Shown here: positions 26,318-35,114 of the stretch, in pieces
Numbering within the stretch: position 1 is the stretch's first letter
Layout: each line of letters starts with the position of its first letter
From: Prauserella marina
GTDB lineage: Bacteria > Actinomycetota > Actinomycetes > Mycobacteriales > Pseudonocardiaceae
Assembly: GCF_002240355.1 (NCBI RefSeq)
Contig: NZ_CP016353.1
Coordinates: 6,735,001-6,799,000, forward strand
Direction: 5' to 3'
Length of the DNA: 64,000 nucleotides
Program-made: the position numbers and the translations under genes
The notes under the pieces: model-generated
Databases searched by the model: none
Seen by the model: only the letters and a program-made list of their open reading frames with translations
Told to the model about the DNA's origin: nothing

Positions 26318-26644
26318 GTGGTACGAGTGCCGTTGACCGAAGCAGAGCGAGCGAGGGGCGAGCGGCTAGGTGCCGCGCTCCGCGACGCGCGAGGCCAGAG
26401 GAGCATGGTGGACATCGCGGCGGAAGCCGGGATCTCCGTCGAAACCCTCCGCAAGATCGAAACCGGCAGGATCCCGACCCCTGCCTTCTTCACCGTCGTC
26501 GCGCTCGCGAACGCCGTCGGTGTCCCGCTCGACGAGCTCCGCGATCTCGCGGACAGCACAGACAGCGCGGACGGAGTAAGAGGCGCGGGAGAAACGGTTC
26601 CGGTCGCGAATCAGGGCTCCGTCTCCCTACCAGCCGTTTCCTGA
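26318..26644 (+). CDS. XRE-family helix-turn-helix regulator
   Basis: A 108-residue DNA-binding protein. The HTH_3 fold is seen in AERARGERLGAALRDARG, then IAAEAGISVETLRKIETGRI and FFTVVALANAVGVPLDEL. The C-terminal 30 residues are Ser/Gly-rich and probably disordered. The start is taken as GTG 26318; a TATTAGTAT-like -10 lies just upstream, so the transcript may be leaderless. The CACAG-N-CTGTG dyads upstream are candidate autoregulatory sites. Its targets are unknown. Confidence 0.85.
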   Translation: MVRVPLTEAERARGERLGAALRDARGQRSMVDIAAEAGISVETLRKIETGRIPTPAFFTVVALANAVGVPLDELRDLADSTDSADGVRGAGETVPVANQGSVSLPAVS

Positions 26645-26730
26645 TCCGGAGCGCGGTCCGCCGGGAAAGTTTTTGCTGACGCGCGGAAAATTCTTCCAGT
26701 GCGCATGTGGTCCGCGTTACCTTTCCACGC

Positions 26731-28032
26731 ATGTCGGACAAGGTCGGTTCGGAAAACGCGGTAGCCGTGCCCGTCGGATGGCGGGCGAAGTTGCGTCAGG
26801 TCGGCCCCGGCATGATGGCCGCGGCGACCGGTGTCGGTGCCGGTGACCTCGTCGCCACGATGGTCGCGGGCTCGCGCTTCGGCTACACACTGCTGTGGGC
26901 CGTCGTCGTCGGCACGATCTTCAAAATCGCGCTCGCCGAAGCCGTCGGCCGCTGGCACCTGGCTTCCGGCAAGACGATCATCTCCGGCTGGCGCACCCTC
27001 GGCATGTGGGTGCTCGTCTACTTCGGCGCCTACGCGGTCGTGTGGGGTTTCGTGTACGGCGCCACCGCGATGTCGGCTTCGGCGTTGCCCCTCAACGCGC
27101 TCTTCCCCGACATCTCGGTGCGCTACTGGGGCATGATCTGCGGCGTCGTCGGTTTGACGCTGGTGATGTTCAGCAGGTACGGGATCATCGAGAAGTTCAT
27201 GACCTTCCTCGTGGGGATCATGTTCGTGACCGTCGTCGGGACGGCCATTCTGGTGACTCCGAACCTGCTCGACACACTCAACGGTTTCGTACCGCGTCTT
27301 CCCGATGGTTCGTTCGTCTACGTACTCGGCCTCGTCGGCGGAGTCGGCGGCACGATCACGATGGCCGCCTACGGGTACTGGACCATGGCGAAGGGCTGGC
27401 GCTCGGTGCGCTGGCTGTCCATGATGAGGCTCGACAACACGGTCGGCTACGTCACGACCGGCATCTTCGTCATCGCGATGCTCATCGTCGGTTCGGAGTT
27501 GCTGATCGGCCAGGAAATCATCTCCGGCGACGAGGGACTGCTCGTTCTCGGCGACACACTGGCCGCCGACTACGGTCAATGGGCGCGGATCCCGTTCCTC
27601 GTCGGCTTCTTCGCGGTGTCGTTCAGCTCGCTCGTCGGGGTCTGGAACGGGGTCAGCCTGCTGTTCGCCGACTGGTGGCGCACGCTGCGGCTGCCGGGAG
27701 TCGCCAAGGACGACACCGGGCTTTCCGACCTCGAAGACCACGACCGCAACGCCGGTGAGCGGAGCTGGGTCTACCGCGGCTACATGCTGTGGCTGACCTT
27801 CCCGCCGATGCTGTTGCTGTTCCTCGACCGGCCGTTCCAGGTGACGGTCGCCTACGGCGTGCTCGGCGCGCTGTTCATGCCGTTCCTCGCGGGCACCTTG
27901 CTGGTCCTGTTGAACACCAGCCGCGTACCGAGGGAAGGCCGGTCGGGCTGGCTGAGCAACTCGCTACTCACGATCTGCCTCGTGATGTTCGCCTACCTCG
28001 CCGTCGACGAGATCATCGGCACCTTCAGCTAG
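26731..28032 (+). CDS. Nramp-like transporter lacking canonical metal-site motifs
   Basis: A 433-residue protein with about 11 membrane segments. Overall pattern is Nramp (GPGMMAAATGVGAGDLVATM, then KIALAEAVGRWHLASGKT). In classical Nramp proteins helix 1 has Asp-Pro-Gly-Asn and helix 6 has Met-Pro-His; here the equivalents read VGAGD and GGTITMAAYGYW. The metal-binding residues are therefore changed, so transport of Mn2+ or Fe2+ should not be assumed. ATG 26731 was chosen over GTG 26707 because the family sequence begins there. It shares a bidirectional terminator with pckG. Confidence 0.85.
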   Translation: MSDKVGSENAVAVPVGWRAKLRQVGPGMMAAATGVGAGDLVATMVAGSRFGYTLLWAVVVGTIFKIALAEAVGRWHLASGKTIISGWRTLGMWVLVYFGAYAVVWGFVYGATAMSASALPLNALFPDISVRYWGMICGVVGLTLVMFSRYGIIEKFMTFLVGIMFVTVVGTAILVTPNLLDTLNGFVPRLPDGSFVYVLGLVGGVGGTITMAAYGYWTMAKGWRSVRWLSMMRLDNTVGYVTTGIFVIAMLIVGSELLIGQEIISGDEGLLVLGDTLAADYGQWARIPFLVGFFAVSFSSLVGVWNGVSLLFADWWRTLRLPGVAKDDTGLSDLEDHDRNAGERSWVYRGYMLWLTFPPMLLLFLDRPFQVTVAYGVLGALFMPFLAGTLLVLLNTSRVPREGRSGWLSNSLLTICLVMFAYLAVDEIIGTFS

Positions 28033-28065
28033 CGGAGTCCACAGTGTCCATCACGGCTACAGAAA

Positions 28066-28104
28066 CGGCCCGGCCCCTCGCAACGAATGCGAGGGGCCGG
28101 GCCG
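28066..28104. terminator. Bidirectional terminator between the Nramp-like and pckG genes
   Basis: A perfect 17-bp GC-rich stem (28066-28082 with 28088-28104) and a 5-nt loop lie between two convergent stops. Confidence 0.9.
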
Positions 28105-28132
28105 TCGAGTACTTCGTGGACTTACAGCAAAC

Positions 28133-29962
28133 TCAGCCGAGCCGCTGCTTGAGCGCCTCCAGTTCGTCGCGAAGCGACGAAGGCACCTCGCCGATCTTGT
28201 CGAACCATTCCTCGATCAGCGGAATTTCCTTCCGCCACTCGTCGACGTCGACATCGAGCGCTGCCTGGATGTCGGCGAGCGGTTCGGAAAGACCTTCGAC
28301 GTCGAGGTCTTCGGCACGCGGCACGAAGCCGACCGGCGTCTCGGCGGCCGAGCCCTTGCCTTCGATCCGGTCGACGATCCACTTGAGCACGCGCGAGTTC
28401 TCGCCGAAACCGGGCCACAGGAACCGCTTGTCGTCACCACGACGGAACCAGTTGACGTAGAAGATCTTCGGCAGCTTGCCGTCGTCAGCGCCCTTGCCGA
28501 TCTCCAGCCAGTGCTTGAAGTAGTCACCGGCGTGGTAGCCGAGGAACGGCAGCATGGCCATGGGGTCGCGGCGAACCTCGCCGACCTTGCCCGCGGCGGC
28601 CGCGGTCTTCTCCGACGACATCGTCGCGCCCATGAACACGCCGTGCTGCCAGTCCCTGGCCTCGTTGACCAGCGGAACCGTGGTCGCCCTGCGGCCGCCG
28701 AACAGGATCGCGGAGATCGGAACGCCCTTCGGGTCGTCCCACTCGTCGGCGAGAATCGGGCACTGCGACATCGGTGTGCAGTAACGCGAGTTCGGGTGCG
28801 CGGCAGGCACGCCGTTCTCACCGTCGGCAGGCGTCCAGTCCTGCTTCTTCCACGAGGTCAGGTGCTCGGGCTTGTTCTCCATGCCCTCCCACCAGATGTC
28901 ACCGTCGTCGGTCAGCGCGACGTTGGTGTACACCGTGTTGCCCTTTTCGAGGGTGCGCATGGCATTCGGGTTGGTGTGCCAGTCGGTGCCCGGCGCGACA
29001 CCGAAGAAACCGAACTCGGGGTTGATCGCGTAAAGCCTGCCGTCCTCACCGAACCGCATCCACGCGATGTCGTCACCGAGGGTTTCCGCCCTCCATCCGG
29101 GGATGGTGGGCTGGAGCATCGCGAGGTTCGTCTTTCCGCAGGCACTCGGGAAAGCCGCCGCGACGTAGTACGCCTTGTTCTCCGGCGAGATCAGCTTCAG
29201 GATCAGCATGTGCTCGGCGAGCCAGCCCTCGTCCCTTGCCATGACGGAGGCGATCCGCAGCGAGTAGCACTTCTTGCCGAGCAGCGAGTTGCCACCGTAG
29301 CCGGAACCGTAGCTCCAGATGGTCCTGCTCTCCGGGAAGTGGCTGATGTACTTGGTGTCGCTGCAAGGCCACGACACGTCCTGCTGACCCGGCTCCAGTG
29401 GAGCACCGACCGAGTGCAGGGCGGGAACGAACTCACGCTCTGTCCCATCGGCCTTGACGAACTTGTCGAGCGCCGCCGCTCCCATCCTCGTCATCACCCT
29501 CATGGAGGCAACGACGTAGGCGAAGTCGGTGACCTCGATGCCGAGCTTGGGGTTCTCGTCGCCGAGCGGCCCCATGCAGAAGGGAATGACATACATCGTG
29601 CGACCACGCATACAGCCCCGGTAGAGCTCGGTCATGGTCGCTTTCATCTCGTCGGGGCTGACCCAGTTGTTGGTCGGCCCCGCGTCCTCCTCGCGCTCCG
29701 AGCAGATGAAGGTCCGCTCTTCGACCCTCGCGACGTCACTCGGATCGGAAGCAGCCCAGAAGGAGTTGGGCGTCGATTTCAGCGGAACGAAGGTGCCGGC
29801 CTCGACGAGTTCGGCATTGATGCGTTCTGCCTCTTCGTCGGAGCCATCCACCCACACCACTCGGTCGGGGGTGGTCAACTCCGCGACCTCCCGCACCCAG
29901 GACAGCACTCCGCTGTGTGTCGTTGGCGCCTTGTCCAGACCGGGGATGGCTACTGCAGTCAT
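28133..29962 (-). CDS. pckG: Phosphoenolpyruvate carboxykinase (GTP)
   Basis: A 609-residue GTP-dependent PEP carboxykinase catalysing oxaloacetate + GTP to PEP + GDP + CO2 in gluconeogenesis. Signatures: the substrate-binding [14 protein letters not shown] region, kinase-1a P-loop [13 protein letters not shown] (about 270-282), the metal-site [13 protein letters not shown], and [15 protein letters not shown] 29962 is preceded by AGGAGA; a start eight codons upstream lacks a site. A perfect 8-bp inverted repeat at 30163-30184 lies 200 bp upstream and may control it. Confidence 0.96.
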   Translation of the reverse strand: MTAVAIPGLDKAPTTHSGVLSWVREVAELTTPDRVVWVDGSDEEAERINAELVEAGTFVPLKSTPNSFWAASDPSDVARVEERTFICSEREEDAGPTNNWVSPDEMKATMTELYRGCMRGRTMYVIPFCMGPLGDENPKLGIEVTDFAYVVASMRVMTRMGAAALDKFVKADGTEREFVPALHSVGAPLEPGQQDVSWPCSDTKYISHFPESRTIWSYGSGYGGNSLLGKKCYSLRIASVMARDEGWLAEHMLILKLISPENKAYYVAAAFPSACGKTNLAMLQPTIPGWRAETLGDDIAWMRFGEDGRLYAINPEFGFFGVAPGTDWHTNPNAMRTLEKGNTVYTNVALTDDGDIWWEGMENKPEHLTSWKKQDWTPADGENGVPAAHPNSRYCTPMSQCPILADEWDDPKGVPISAILFGGRRATTVPLVNEARDWQHGVFMGATMSSEKTAAAAGKVGEVRRDPMAMLPFLGYHAGDYFKHWLEIGKGADDGKLPKIFYVNWFRRGDDKRFLWPGFGENSRVLKWIVDRIEGKGSAAETPVGFVPRAEDLDVEGLSEPLADIQAALDVDVDEWRKEIPLIEEWFDKIGEVPSSLRDELEALKQRLG

Positions 29963-30162
29963 CTCTTCTCCTGTCTTCGACGACAAGAGCCCACACCGCG
30001 AACTAGGAAGTCCGGATGCGGGCTCCGTTGCCGGCGACCGAATGGCTTGCGCGCACCGTCAAGCGGTGTGCTGGTTTTGGGGATTCCCTGAGAGTAGCGG
30101 GACAACCCACTGACCACCGAGGGCTGACCTGTCGGTTCTCTCACAAGAACGATCAGGGAATC

Positions 30163-30184
30163 GATTCAGTTGTCGCTGAATCGC
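30163..30184. promoter_or_regulatory. Inverted repeat upstream of pckG
   Basis: CGATTCAG and CTGAATCG are perfect inverted copies with a 6-bp spacer, 200 bp upstream of pckG and downstream of the DUF6802 terminator. It could be an operator for carbon-responsive control of pckG. Confidence 0.45.
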
Positions 30185-30216
30185 GCCAGGAGTAAAGACT
30201 TTCCTGTTTGCACGAA

Positions 30217-30251
30217 AAGAGACCCGGCACGCCCTGCGTGCCGGGTCTCTT
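30217..30251. terminator. Terminator between the DUF6802 and pckG genes
   Basis: A perfect 16-bp stem with a 3-nt loop (30217-30232 with 30236-30251) follows the leftward DUF6802 gene. Read leftward, it is followed by TTTTCGTG. Confidence 0.88.
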
Positions 30252-30297
30252 GATCTATGCCTGGTTAGCCCGTTTTGTGGTGGGCTCCGGGGTCAGT

Positions 30298-30993
30298 TCA
30301 GTTCTGGCTCATCCACAGGCCGGTGCCCGAGTCGATCCGTGCGACACCCTCGACGGCGGTGTCCTGGTCGCCGCCGCCCCACAGGCTGTCGCTGTCACTG
30401 CCCGTGCCGGCGGGCGCCGTGCCCTGCTCGGTCCACTCTCCGTCACCCGTGTGCTCGTAGGTGACCGAATTACCGGTCGAGTCGACGACGACCGCGACAT
30501 CGGCCTGCCCGTCGCCGTCCTCGTCGGTGAAGGCGTAGGTGTTGCCCTGCTCGTCGGTGACCGTCGCCGTGTCATTGACACCGTCATCGTTGGTGTCGAT
30601 CGTCGCCGGGCCGACTTCCATGTCACCGTCGGGCATGTCGGCGGTGATCGTTCCACCGCTCCCGGTCTGGGTGTCGGTGTCGTCCCCGGGAGGCGCGCCC
30701 TCCTCGGTGGAGACCCAGTCACCACTCGCTTCGTCGTACTCCGCGTAAGCCAGCGTCTGCCCCTGGGCATCGAGCTGGATGTACTCGTCGGCATGGCCGT
30801 CACCGTCGACATCGACGAACGCCTGGAGACTGCCGTCCTCGTGCTCGATGACCGCCGTGTCCTGGGTGCCGTCCTCATCGATGTCGAAGTTGACATCCGC
30901 TGAGTAGTCTTCGCCCTCGACGGTGATGGTCATCTCGTCCGACGTGCCGGTGGTATCGGTGGCGTCGGCCCCACCACTCTCGTCGACCCACAC
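30298..30993 (-). CDS. DUF6802 family acidic protein with DxDxDG repeats
   Basis: A 231-residue, very acidic protein. At least four calcium-loop-like repeats are visible: DIDEDGTQD, DVDGDGHAD, DTNDDGVND and DEDGDGQAD, alternating with short beta-rich segments. They resemble EF-hand/dockerin or FG-GAP loops, so Ca2+ binding is likely (inference). There is no signal peptide, so the protein may be cytoplasmic or leave by a non-classical route. The GTG at 30993 is preceded by GAGGGGGA with good spacing; an upstream start adds a non-acidic segment. It lies 86 bp after the dynamin operon on the same strand. Confidence 0.8.
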   Translation of the reverse strand: MWVDESGGADATDTTGTSDEMTITVEGEDYSADVNFDIDEDGTQDTAVIEHEDGSLQAFVDVDGDGHADEYIQLDAQGQTLAYAEYDEASGDWVSTEEGAPPGDDTDTQTGSGGTITADMPDGDMEVGPATIDTNDDGVNDTATVTDEQGNTYAFTDEDGDGQADVAVVVDSTGNSVTYEHTGDGEWTEQGTAPAGTGSDSDSLWGGGDQDTAVEGVARIDSGTGLWMSQN

Positions 30994-31079
30994 TGGGAAC
31001 TCCCCCTCGTTGTCAGGGCTGGTAGTTGCTCGAAGTTTAGGACTCACCGTATTCCGGTTCGGTTCCACACACCAGCGGT

Positions 31080-32933
31080 TCAATCGTCTCGCGGGCGATC
31101 ACGCAGCGCACGGATTCGGCCAAGATAGTTCTCGGCTCTCTCCCTGCCGTCGTGGACCTCCTTGACGCGCTTCGTGACAGCGGTGAGCTTCTTCGACCGT
31201 TCCTGCGCGTCCATCTTGATGGTCTTGTCGACCTCTTTGAGCTCGGCCTCGATCGCTTCGATTCGCCTGCTCAGCGCGTCGTCGAGGGCGAGGGAGAGCT
31301 GTTGCTCGGCCTCGATGAGCTGCTCGGCGACGAGCTGATCGAGCGTCGACCTCGCGTCGGCGATCGACTCGACGAGCCACTGCTTCGTGTGCTGTTTGTC
31401 GGCCGCGTGCCTGCGGGTGCGGGCCATCCACCAGCCCGCGCCGAGACCGATGACGATCGTCGCGGGCAGCACGACGGGATTGAAAAGGGCAAATCCGGCG
31501 AGCGGAGCGGCGGCGAGTTTGGCGGCGCCGGCGCCACCGGAGACACCCATGAACACGAGGAGTTTGTCCTCGGCGGTCGGTGGGCGTTTGTCGGGAGGGC
31601 GCAGTACGACCGGAGGGCCGCCTGCCCTCGCGAACTGCGACCGGATGATGTCCAGTTCCTCTGCTGAGAACAGCGCGGCCAGCGCCACCTCGGTGACCTG
31701 GTTGAGCCGGTAGCCCAGCTGTGCGGACACGCGCTGCGATATCGACTGGAGAGTCTGGTCGACCTGCTGCGGGAGCCCTGACAACTGCTCCCTGCTCGCC
31801 GCGTCGATCTGCTGCCGGAAGTACGTCTGCGCGTCACGCATCTGCCTGCTCGACTCATGGCCGAGCTCGACCCTCGTCCGCTGTACCTCGCCGCGCAGCT
31901 TGAGCTGCCAGCCTCTCGTCGAGGAACGACGTTCCGTCGTGAGCTGGTCGCGCCGCTCACGCAACTGCGCGGCCTCCGACTCGCCGGAGGTCAACGCCCT
32001 CCGCTCCGCGTTGAGCTTGGCTTCCTGCTCTCCGAGCGCGCTGGACAACGCGCGCAGCGTGTTGGCCTCTCCCAGCATGACCGAGCGGCCGACCAGCAGC
32101 TCCTGCATCGCGCTTTGCAGCTCCGCGACGCCGGATTTCTCCCTCAGCATCGCGGCGGCCTGCTCGTTCGGCGCCTTGTCGGCCATCTCGAACATCCGGG
32201 CCGACACCGCGTGGAAAGGGGCGTCGGCGAACCGGGGAGCGTGGTCGGCCAGCAGCCCGCGGTTCGCTTCGAGCACTTCCCGCCAGCCACGGAACTGGTC
32301 GATCTTGGACAGCGCGAACACCACCGTCTCGACCCTGTCGGCCATGGCCGACAGGAAATGCAGCTCACTCGCGGTGAAGGGAGAGGAGGCATCGACGACG
32401 AACAGCAGCGCGGTCGCGCTCGACGCGGCCTCCATCGCCAGCTCACCGTGCATCGCGTCGAGGCCACCGACGCCGGGTGTGTCGACGACGGAAAGCCGTT
32501 CCAGTAGTGGGACCGGCCCTGTCACCTCGACGTAGCGCGGAGGGAGCTGGCCTTCCGGCAGGTCGTGGGACGCGGAGACCCAGCGGACGAGTTCGTCGAG
32601 CGGAAACCCCACGGGCGCGAGCTGCCCCGGGTAGCACGCCTGCGCGAGCCATTCGTCCGAGTGATCGAAAACGAGGTAGGTGGACGTGGCGACATCGGCG
32701 TCGACCGGCGAGAGCCCATGTGTCGCCAACAGCGCGTTGACCAGCGAACTCTTGCCACGATTGGTCTCGCCGACCACCACGACCGACGGCTTCTTCGCGC
32801 GAGCCCTTCGCTGCTCCTCGACCCACTTGGCGGCCTGCGGGTCGAGTTCCCGCAACATCGCCAACAGCGCCTCGCGGGCCTGCTTGACCTGCGCGGGCAG
32901 CGTCGGCTTTCCGAGTGAGGGGGCCGTCGTCAC
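31080..32933 (-). CDS. Dynamin-like GTPase with a membrane segment (DynA/IniA-like)
   Basis: A 617-residue large GTPase. G1 is GETNRGKS (55-62), G3 DTPGVGG, and G4 is SKID rather than the usual N/TKxD. A long coiled-coil stalk with AEQQLSLALDDALSRR-type heptads follows, and a hydrophobic hairpin (AAPLAGFALFNPVVLPATIV) lies in the second half, as in membrane-anchored bacterial dynamins such as mycobacterial IniA or streptomycete DynA. The GTG at 32933 is chosen from the G1 spacing. It is last in a coupled trio with a GrpE-like and a second dynamin gene. Likely role: membrane remodelling or repair, by family. Confidence 0.87.
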   Translation of the reverse strand: MTTAPSLGKPTLPAQVKQAREALLAMLRELDPQAAKWVEEQRRARAKKPSVVVVGETNRGKSSLVNALLATHGLSPVDADVATSTYLVFDHSDEWLAQACYPGQLAPVGFPLDELVRWVSASHDLPEGQLPPRYVEVTGPVPLLERLSVVDTPGVGGLDAMHGELAMEAASSATALLFVVDASSPFTASELHFLSAMADRVETVVFALSKIDQFRGWREVLEANRGLLADHAPRFADAPFHAVSARMFEMADKAPNEQAAAMLREKSGVAELQSAMQELLVGRSVMLGEANTLRALSSALGEQEAKLNAERRALTSGESEAAQLRERRDQLTTERRSSTRGWQLKLRGEVQRTRVELGHESSRQMRDAQTYFRQQIDAASREQLSGLPQQVDQTLQSISQRVSAQLGYRLNQVTEVALAALFSAEELDIIRSQFARAGGPPVVLRPPDKRPPTAEDKLLVFMGVSGGAGAAKLAAAPLAGFALFNPVVLPATIVIGLGAGWWMARTRRHAADKQHTKQWLVESIADARSTLDQLVAEQLIEAEQQLSLALDDALSRRIEAIEAELKEVDKTIKMDAQERSKKLTAVTKRVKEVHDGRERAENYLGRIRALRDRPRDD

Positions 32934-32944
32934 AAAAGCGGACC

Positions 32945-33361
32945 CTATCGTCTGGTGTAGACCGTGACGATAGGTGCGCGCAACAAACGATCGTGATCGA
33001 CGAAACCGACCACCTCGGTTTCGGCGACGGTGCCTTCGAGCGCGGGCAGCTCCGTTGGCACGGCACCGCCCGCTTCGTGCAACGTGGGGTCGAACCGCTG
33101 CCCGTCGGGCCGGAGCGCCTGAACGCCGATTCCGGCGAGACCGTGTTCGATACGTTCGGCTACCCCGCCGCTTCGTGCACGGTCCATCGCATAAAGACAC
33201 AACTGGATGAGTGCCTGACGATCCGCGAGGGCCTGCTCGTGGTCAATTGGGGTGACAGCTACTCCCACAGGTTCCACGACCGATTCCGACGCACTACCCG
33301 CCGGTACGGTTCCGTCCTCGTCGGAGCCGATTTGCCCGGTTGGCGGGTCGGCTTCGTTCAC
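32945..33361 (-). CDS. GrpE-like protein between two dynamin genes
   Basis: A 138-residue protein. The C-terminal half matches the GrpE beta domain: GIGVQALRPDGQRFDPTLHE, then TVAETEVVGFVDHDRLLRAP. The N-terminal coiled-coil is short. GrpE releases ADP from Hsp70, but no dnaK/Hsp70-like gene is visible here. Its GTG overlaps the upstream dynamin stop by 4 bp (GTGA), and its stop lies 11 bp before the second dynamin gene. It is likely an accessory factor for the GTPases or for an unlinked Hsp70-like protein. Confidence 0.72.
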   Translation of the reverse strand: MNEADPPTGQIGSDEDGTVPAGSASESVVEPVGVAVTPIDHEQALADRQALIQLCLYAMDRARSGGVAERIEHGLAGIGVQALRPDGQRFDPTLHEAGGAVPTELPALEGTVAETEVVGFVDHDRLLRAPIVTVYTRR

Positions 33362-35004
33362 CGCTTTCCACCTGCTGGTTCACGTAACTGTTGCCAGATG
33401 AGGAAGTACGCCCTGTGCACGACGTGGGCGACCCTGCTCTGCGCGGGCGTCGCTCCGAACGAGGCGAACGAACGCCACCAGCCCGCCCGCTCAAGCGCAT
33501 AGGTGGCGAGGTCGTCCCTCGTGCCTCCCGGCTTGCCGAGCTGAGCGGGGATCTCGGCGTTGCTTCCCACCCTGAGCACCTCCTCCGCGAGGTCCTCCGG
33601 CATTTCGACGGCGCCGGATGCCACCAGGGTCAGCGCTTCGAGCAGGCGAAGCTGGTGTGCTTCCGGCTTCGCGAGCAGCACCTCGATGGCGTCGTGGACT
33701 CGCTGCCGTTCCGCGGCGTTGCCTGAGGCATGGGCGAGTGCCGTCACCGAGGCGAGCGCCGCCGCGGCCTTGATGCCGTCGGCACGAGCGGCGAACACCG
33801 TGTTGAGCCTGCTTCGCACCGCGTCAAGTCCTGACGCGTCGAGCAGCCGCCTCCGCAGCGAGCCCGCCGTGATCTCCGGCTCCGCCCTGATGACGTCGAC
33901 GGCCTGCCGGATGCCGAAGAGGTCGAGCTTTTCGAGCAGCCGCACCCTCAGCCCGGCCGGAACGTCGCAGTCCCAGCTCGTGAACATGTCGGCGGAAATG
34001 AGCATCATGTCGAGTACGTCGTCGTCGAGTGCGGAGACCTGGCGCAGCGCGTCGGCGTCGGCCGAGGTGAATTGACCGGCCTCGGCCGACTCGGCGACCA
34101 GCCCGATGACGGGCAGCACGTCGGCGACCCTCGGCTTGAGCGTCGCGGCCTGCTTCTCGGCCAGCATCGTGGCGGCCTTCCACACGTCACCTTCGGCACC
34201 GGCCACCGACTCAGGGGCGATGGTGTCAGCCTTGTTCAGCACGGCGATCGCGTTGACCGGCCCGGCCTCCCTGCTCGCCGTCGCCGCCGTGAAGGCGGCG
34301 AGTGCCTGCTGATCGTCGGCACGGATGCCCTGGGTGACCACATAGAGCACGGCCTCGGCACCGGCGACGGCACTGCGGGAAGTCTCGTCGAGTTCGTCGG
34401 AGTCGGCGAAGGCACCGAAATCCGTGTCGGCGGCCGGGTCGGTCTCATCCGATTCGATTTCGAATTCGCCCTGCGCTTCGGGTTCGTCCTGAGTGAGCCT
34501 CGCTGCCCCGAGCAACTGCTCCGTCCTTGAGACGGAGGCGGCGTCGAGCGAACCGAGACCGGGGGTGTCGATCACCGTCATGCCCTGGAGCACGGCGTTG
34601 GTCAGATACGCCTCGATGTGGGAGACCTCGGCGATGTCGACACCGAGTTCGCCGGGGATCATGCCGTCGGGCGCGAACGGAAGCACCTGCTTGCGGCCGT
34701 CGTTGAAGACGATCTCGATCCGGTCGACCGTTCCGTACTGGAAGCGGGTGACGAGCCGCGTGCACTCGCCGACATCCGTCGGCGCGACTCTCCTGCCGAT
34801 CAGGGCGTTGACCAGAGTGGACTTGCCCGACTTGATCCGGCCGGCGACCGCGACCTGCAACGGAGCGCCGAGCCTCCGCAGCACCTCGCCGAAACCGGCC
34901 GCCGTCCGTTGCGACACCTGCGGCTGGAGGCGGCGGCACAGGTTGGCCACCGAGGTCGAAAGCGGCCCGGCCAGCCGCCCACCTTGTTCCGCCGGAGCCG
35001 TCAT
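33358..35004 (-). CDS. Dynamin-like GTPase, soluble type (DynB/IniC-like)
   Basis: A 548-residue GTPase. G1 is GRIKSGKS (55-62), switch II DTPGLGS, and G4 NKAD. An acidic insert (EGEFEIESDETDPAADTDF) separates G3 from G4. The rest is helical stalk with no clear membrane helix. It is the first gene of the trio. Bacterial dynamins commonly occur as adjacent, unequal pairs that act together; this is the shorter, non-anchored member. A 110-bp divergent region separates it from the histidine kinase gene. Confidence 0.88.
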   Translation of the reverse strand: MTAPAEQGGRLAGPLSTSVANLCRRLQPQVSQRTAAGFGEVLRRLGAPLQVAVAGRIKSGKSTLVNALIGRRVAPTDVGECTRLVTRFQYGTVDRIEIVFNDGRKQVLPFAPDGMIPGELGVDIAEVSHIEAYLTNAVLQGMTVIDTPGLGSLDAASVSRTEQLLGAARLTQDEPEAQGEFEIESDETDPAADTDFGAFADSDELDETSRSAVAGAEAVLYVVTQGIRADDQQALAAFTAATASREAGPVNAIAVLNKADTIAPESVAGAEGDVWKAATMLAEKQAATLKPRVADVLPVIGLVAESAEAGQFTSADADALRQVSALDDDVLDMMLISADMFTSWDCDVPAGLRVRLLEKLDLFGIRQAVDVIRAEPEITAGSLRRRLLDASGLDAVRSRLNTVFAARADGIKAAAALASVTALAHASGNAAERQRVHDAIEVLLAKPEAHQLRLLEALTLVASGAVEMPEDLAEEVLRVGSNAEIPAQLGKPGGTRDDLATYALERAGWWRSFASFGATPAQSRVAHVVHRAYFLIWQQLREPAGGKR

Positions 35005-35114
35005 GCGTTACCTCCCGTCACGGCAGATCCTGCCACGTCTGTCATCCCCAGCTCGCAGCCAAGGTGCGACCACAGAACGACGCGCGCTGACACCGCCGCA
35101 ACTACGGTGATCAC

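Larger units (their letters stand above)
29963..30297. other. Intergenic region upstream of pckG
   Basis: No gene is seen in this roughly 335-bp stretch. It contains the pckG promoter region, an 8-bp inverted repeat at 30163-30184, and a strong terminator at 30217-30251 that ends the DUF6802 gene on the same strand. Confidence 0.6.
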
